Source of the DNA: Whitmania pigra
Taxonomy: Eukaryota > Annelida > Clitellata > Hirudinida > Haemopidae
Assembly (NCBI GenBank): GCA_021613335.1
Contig: JAJTWR010000311.1
Location: 1 to 64,000, forward strand
Direction of reading: 5' to 3'
Length of the DNA: 64,000 nucleotides
Shown: piece after piece, positions 62,520 to 64,000 of the stretch
Layout: the number at the start of each line of letters is the position of its first letter
Numbering within the stretch: position 1 is the stretch's first letter
Made by a program: the position numbers and the translations under genes
The notes under the pieces: model-generated
Seen by the model: only the letters and a program-made list of their open reading frames with translations
What the model was told of the DNA's origin: nothing
Database searches by the model: none

Positions 62520-64000
62520 TTAGACAAGTCCCTTTGCAACTTCTAAACGGAACTGCTTGTCTTCGATATTCTGCATCATTTCCTTGTAATCTTCTTCATA
62601 AATGACTTTATAGGCGGGCATGAACTTTGGAAGCTGGTGAAGGTCGCTCATTTTCACCTGAAAGATTTGAGGATTTGTTATCATTCTCGGGTTCTTAATC
62701 AGCTTATAATTAATATTATATAAATAATTAACTGCTGCAGTTTTGAAGTAATTTATGTCGTCAATTTACATAAAATTTGAAACAAAATAAAATTAATATT
62801 AAATGTGATTTAAAAAAAAAATTTGTATTTGATGAAGTGCATTATCATGCACAAGTATTATTAGTGTCTCATGGCAAGCAATTGTAAAATGCACTTCAAA
62901 CATTAGAGAAATGTCAACAATCTAATGTTAAAGATCATCTTTTAAAACTCTGCAACTCACAATCATGTTGTCGAAGGCAACACCAACGTTGTCTGAAAAC
63001 TCTTTGGAGAATAAAGGCACCTTGTCGTACCTTTGGCTGAAGTGGGTGAGCATGATAAACTTAGCTCTCATCTTTTTGCCCACTTCAATTGCTTGATCTG
63101 AGGTGCTGTTTTTAATAATCATCTTTAAATGGCTGAAACTCGATCGAACAAAAATCAGCTAAGAAAACAATTTACCTGTGACGTTTGAATCTGGCCTCTT
63201 CGAGTTTGCTGCTGTCAAAGGTGGCTTCGTGTATAAGAAGATCGCAATCGTGACCTAAAATTAATTTATTAATTTATTCACACTAATGTTTTATTCATGG
63301 GAGCATTTTCATTTGTATATTTTAAACTGAGGCACCAATCACAAGCAAACAGTTAGATAACTAATTAAACATGAATTTTTAAGCATCGTATGTTTCTTTA
63401 ACAAATAAAACAACAATAGCAACACATCCAACCTGCTCGGATGAGTTCGTGCGAAGGCATCGTGTCACCGGAATAAACCATTTTCCATCCCTTGTTGTGC
63501 TTCAATACAACTCCGTGAGGGAATTGAGAGTGCTGAACTTTCACTGTTTGTACCTGTTTACAAACATTAGTTGTGCTGATGTGTGTTATGTTCAATATTA
63601 ATGTGAATTATATTGTCTACCATTCTTATTTGTTGGCAATAGCTCAAAATATTATAATCCAACACATTATAATAGCCTCAACTGATTACCAGACACCACT
63701 GAGACATGGCTTTAGACAAGCAAATAAAGATAAGAAAGCCCATTTAGAAGGAATAGTAATTTGAATTTGAAATTCAAGAATTATAATTTTAAACATCCAT
63801 GGCATTACCTTCTCAAACCCAAACAAATCCAACAGTTTATTGTAGCTCTCTGGCTTTTGAGAATCATCTTTAAGCAGGCATTCAGCAGGTATAAAGCTGA
63901 AAATAATAAACAATATTCAGTTGTGTCACCTAAAAATGGTGTAAATACAAACATAAAGTGCATGCAAAGTCGAAACGAGTACAATTACCTGATCAGCTCA
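62520..64000 (-). CDS. ELAC2: ELAC2-type tRNase Z (long form), C-terminal part, runs off the window
   Basis: Exons in coding order: (edge) 63989-64000, 63809-63896, 63433-63553, 63176-63254, 62961-63105, 62520-62657. Phases agree. RNase Z removes the 3' trailer from precursor tRNA in nucleus and mitochondrion, using a metallo-beta-lactamase fold. Seen here: [17 protein letters not shown] with the motif aspartate, LLIHEATF, the helix [13 protein letters not shown], and [15 protein letters not shown] containing the motif-V histidine. [14 protein letters not shown] follows, then a short C-terminal tail ([15 protein letters not shown]) of the kind found in long-form enzymes. The N-terminal half with the HxHxDH metal site is outside the window. 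An AATAAA follows the stop by about 166 bases. Confidence 0.9.

Overview
This is a window of an AT-rich, intron-rich animal (metazoan) nuclear genome. Evidence: GT-AG introns with matching phases across long exon chains, no bacterial-style operons, very abundant (ATC)n and (AAT)n microsatellites, and decayed LINE and hAT-type transposons. The gene set (anosmin-1, an ELIC-like Cys-less pentameric channel, TSSK kinase, casein kinase 1 gamma, methylmalonyl-CoA epimerase, CCDC191-like, ELAC2) suggests a lophotrochozoan, possibly an annelid. That placement is inference; nothing in the window fixes the species.

Layout. 0.5-31.3 kb, + strand: one very large anosmin-1 (KAL1)-type gene. It has 15 coding exons that chain in frame to about 807 residues, and introns full of trinucleotide tracts, minisatellites and an internally deleted LINE. 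32.6-40.6 kb, +: a pentameric ligand-gated channel of 9 exons and about 538 residues. It lacks both Cys-loop cysteines and resembles prokaryotic ELIC in M2. 42.3-43.2 kb, +: methylmalonyl-CoA epimerase (6 exons, 174 residues). 45.6-46.5 kb, +: an intronless TSSK-family kinase. 48.1-51.6 kb, +: casein kinase 1 gamma (10 exons, 427 residues), convergent with the next gene. 52.9-57.8 kb (perhaps to 58.9 kb), -: a CCDC191-like coiled-coil protein of 17 exons. 59.5-62.0 kb, -: an unusual RNA-binding gene that joins an RRM to two tandem modules carrying retroelement gag-type zinc knuckles. 62.5-64.0 kb, -: the 3' end of ELAC2-type RNase Z, running off the window edge.

Repeat density is very uneven. 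Nearly all trinucleotide tracts lie between 2.8 and 38 kb, inside the anosmin and channel genes. The six compact genes after 42 kb have almost none, but carry small hAT-like palindromic elements. The genes look like unrelated neighbours rather than one pathway. The strongest candidates for something new are the RRM/zinc-knuckle protein and the atypical channel. I built the exon models by eye: each listed junction has GT/AG and keeps the reading frame, but none is backed by transcript data.
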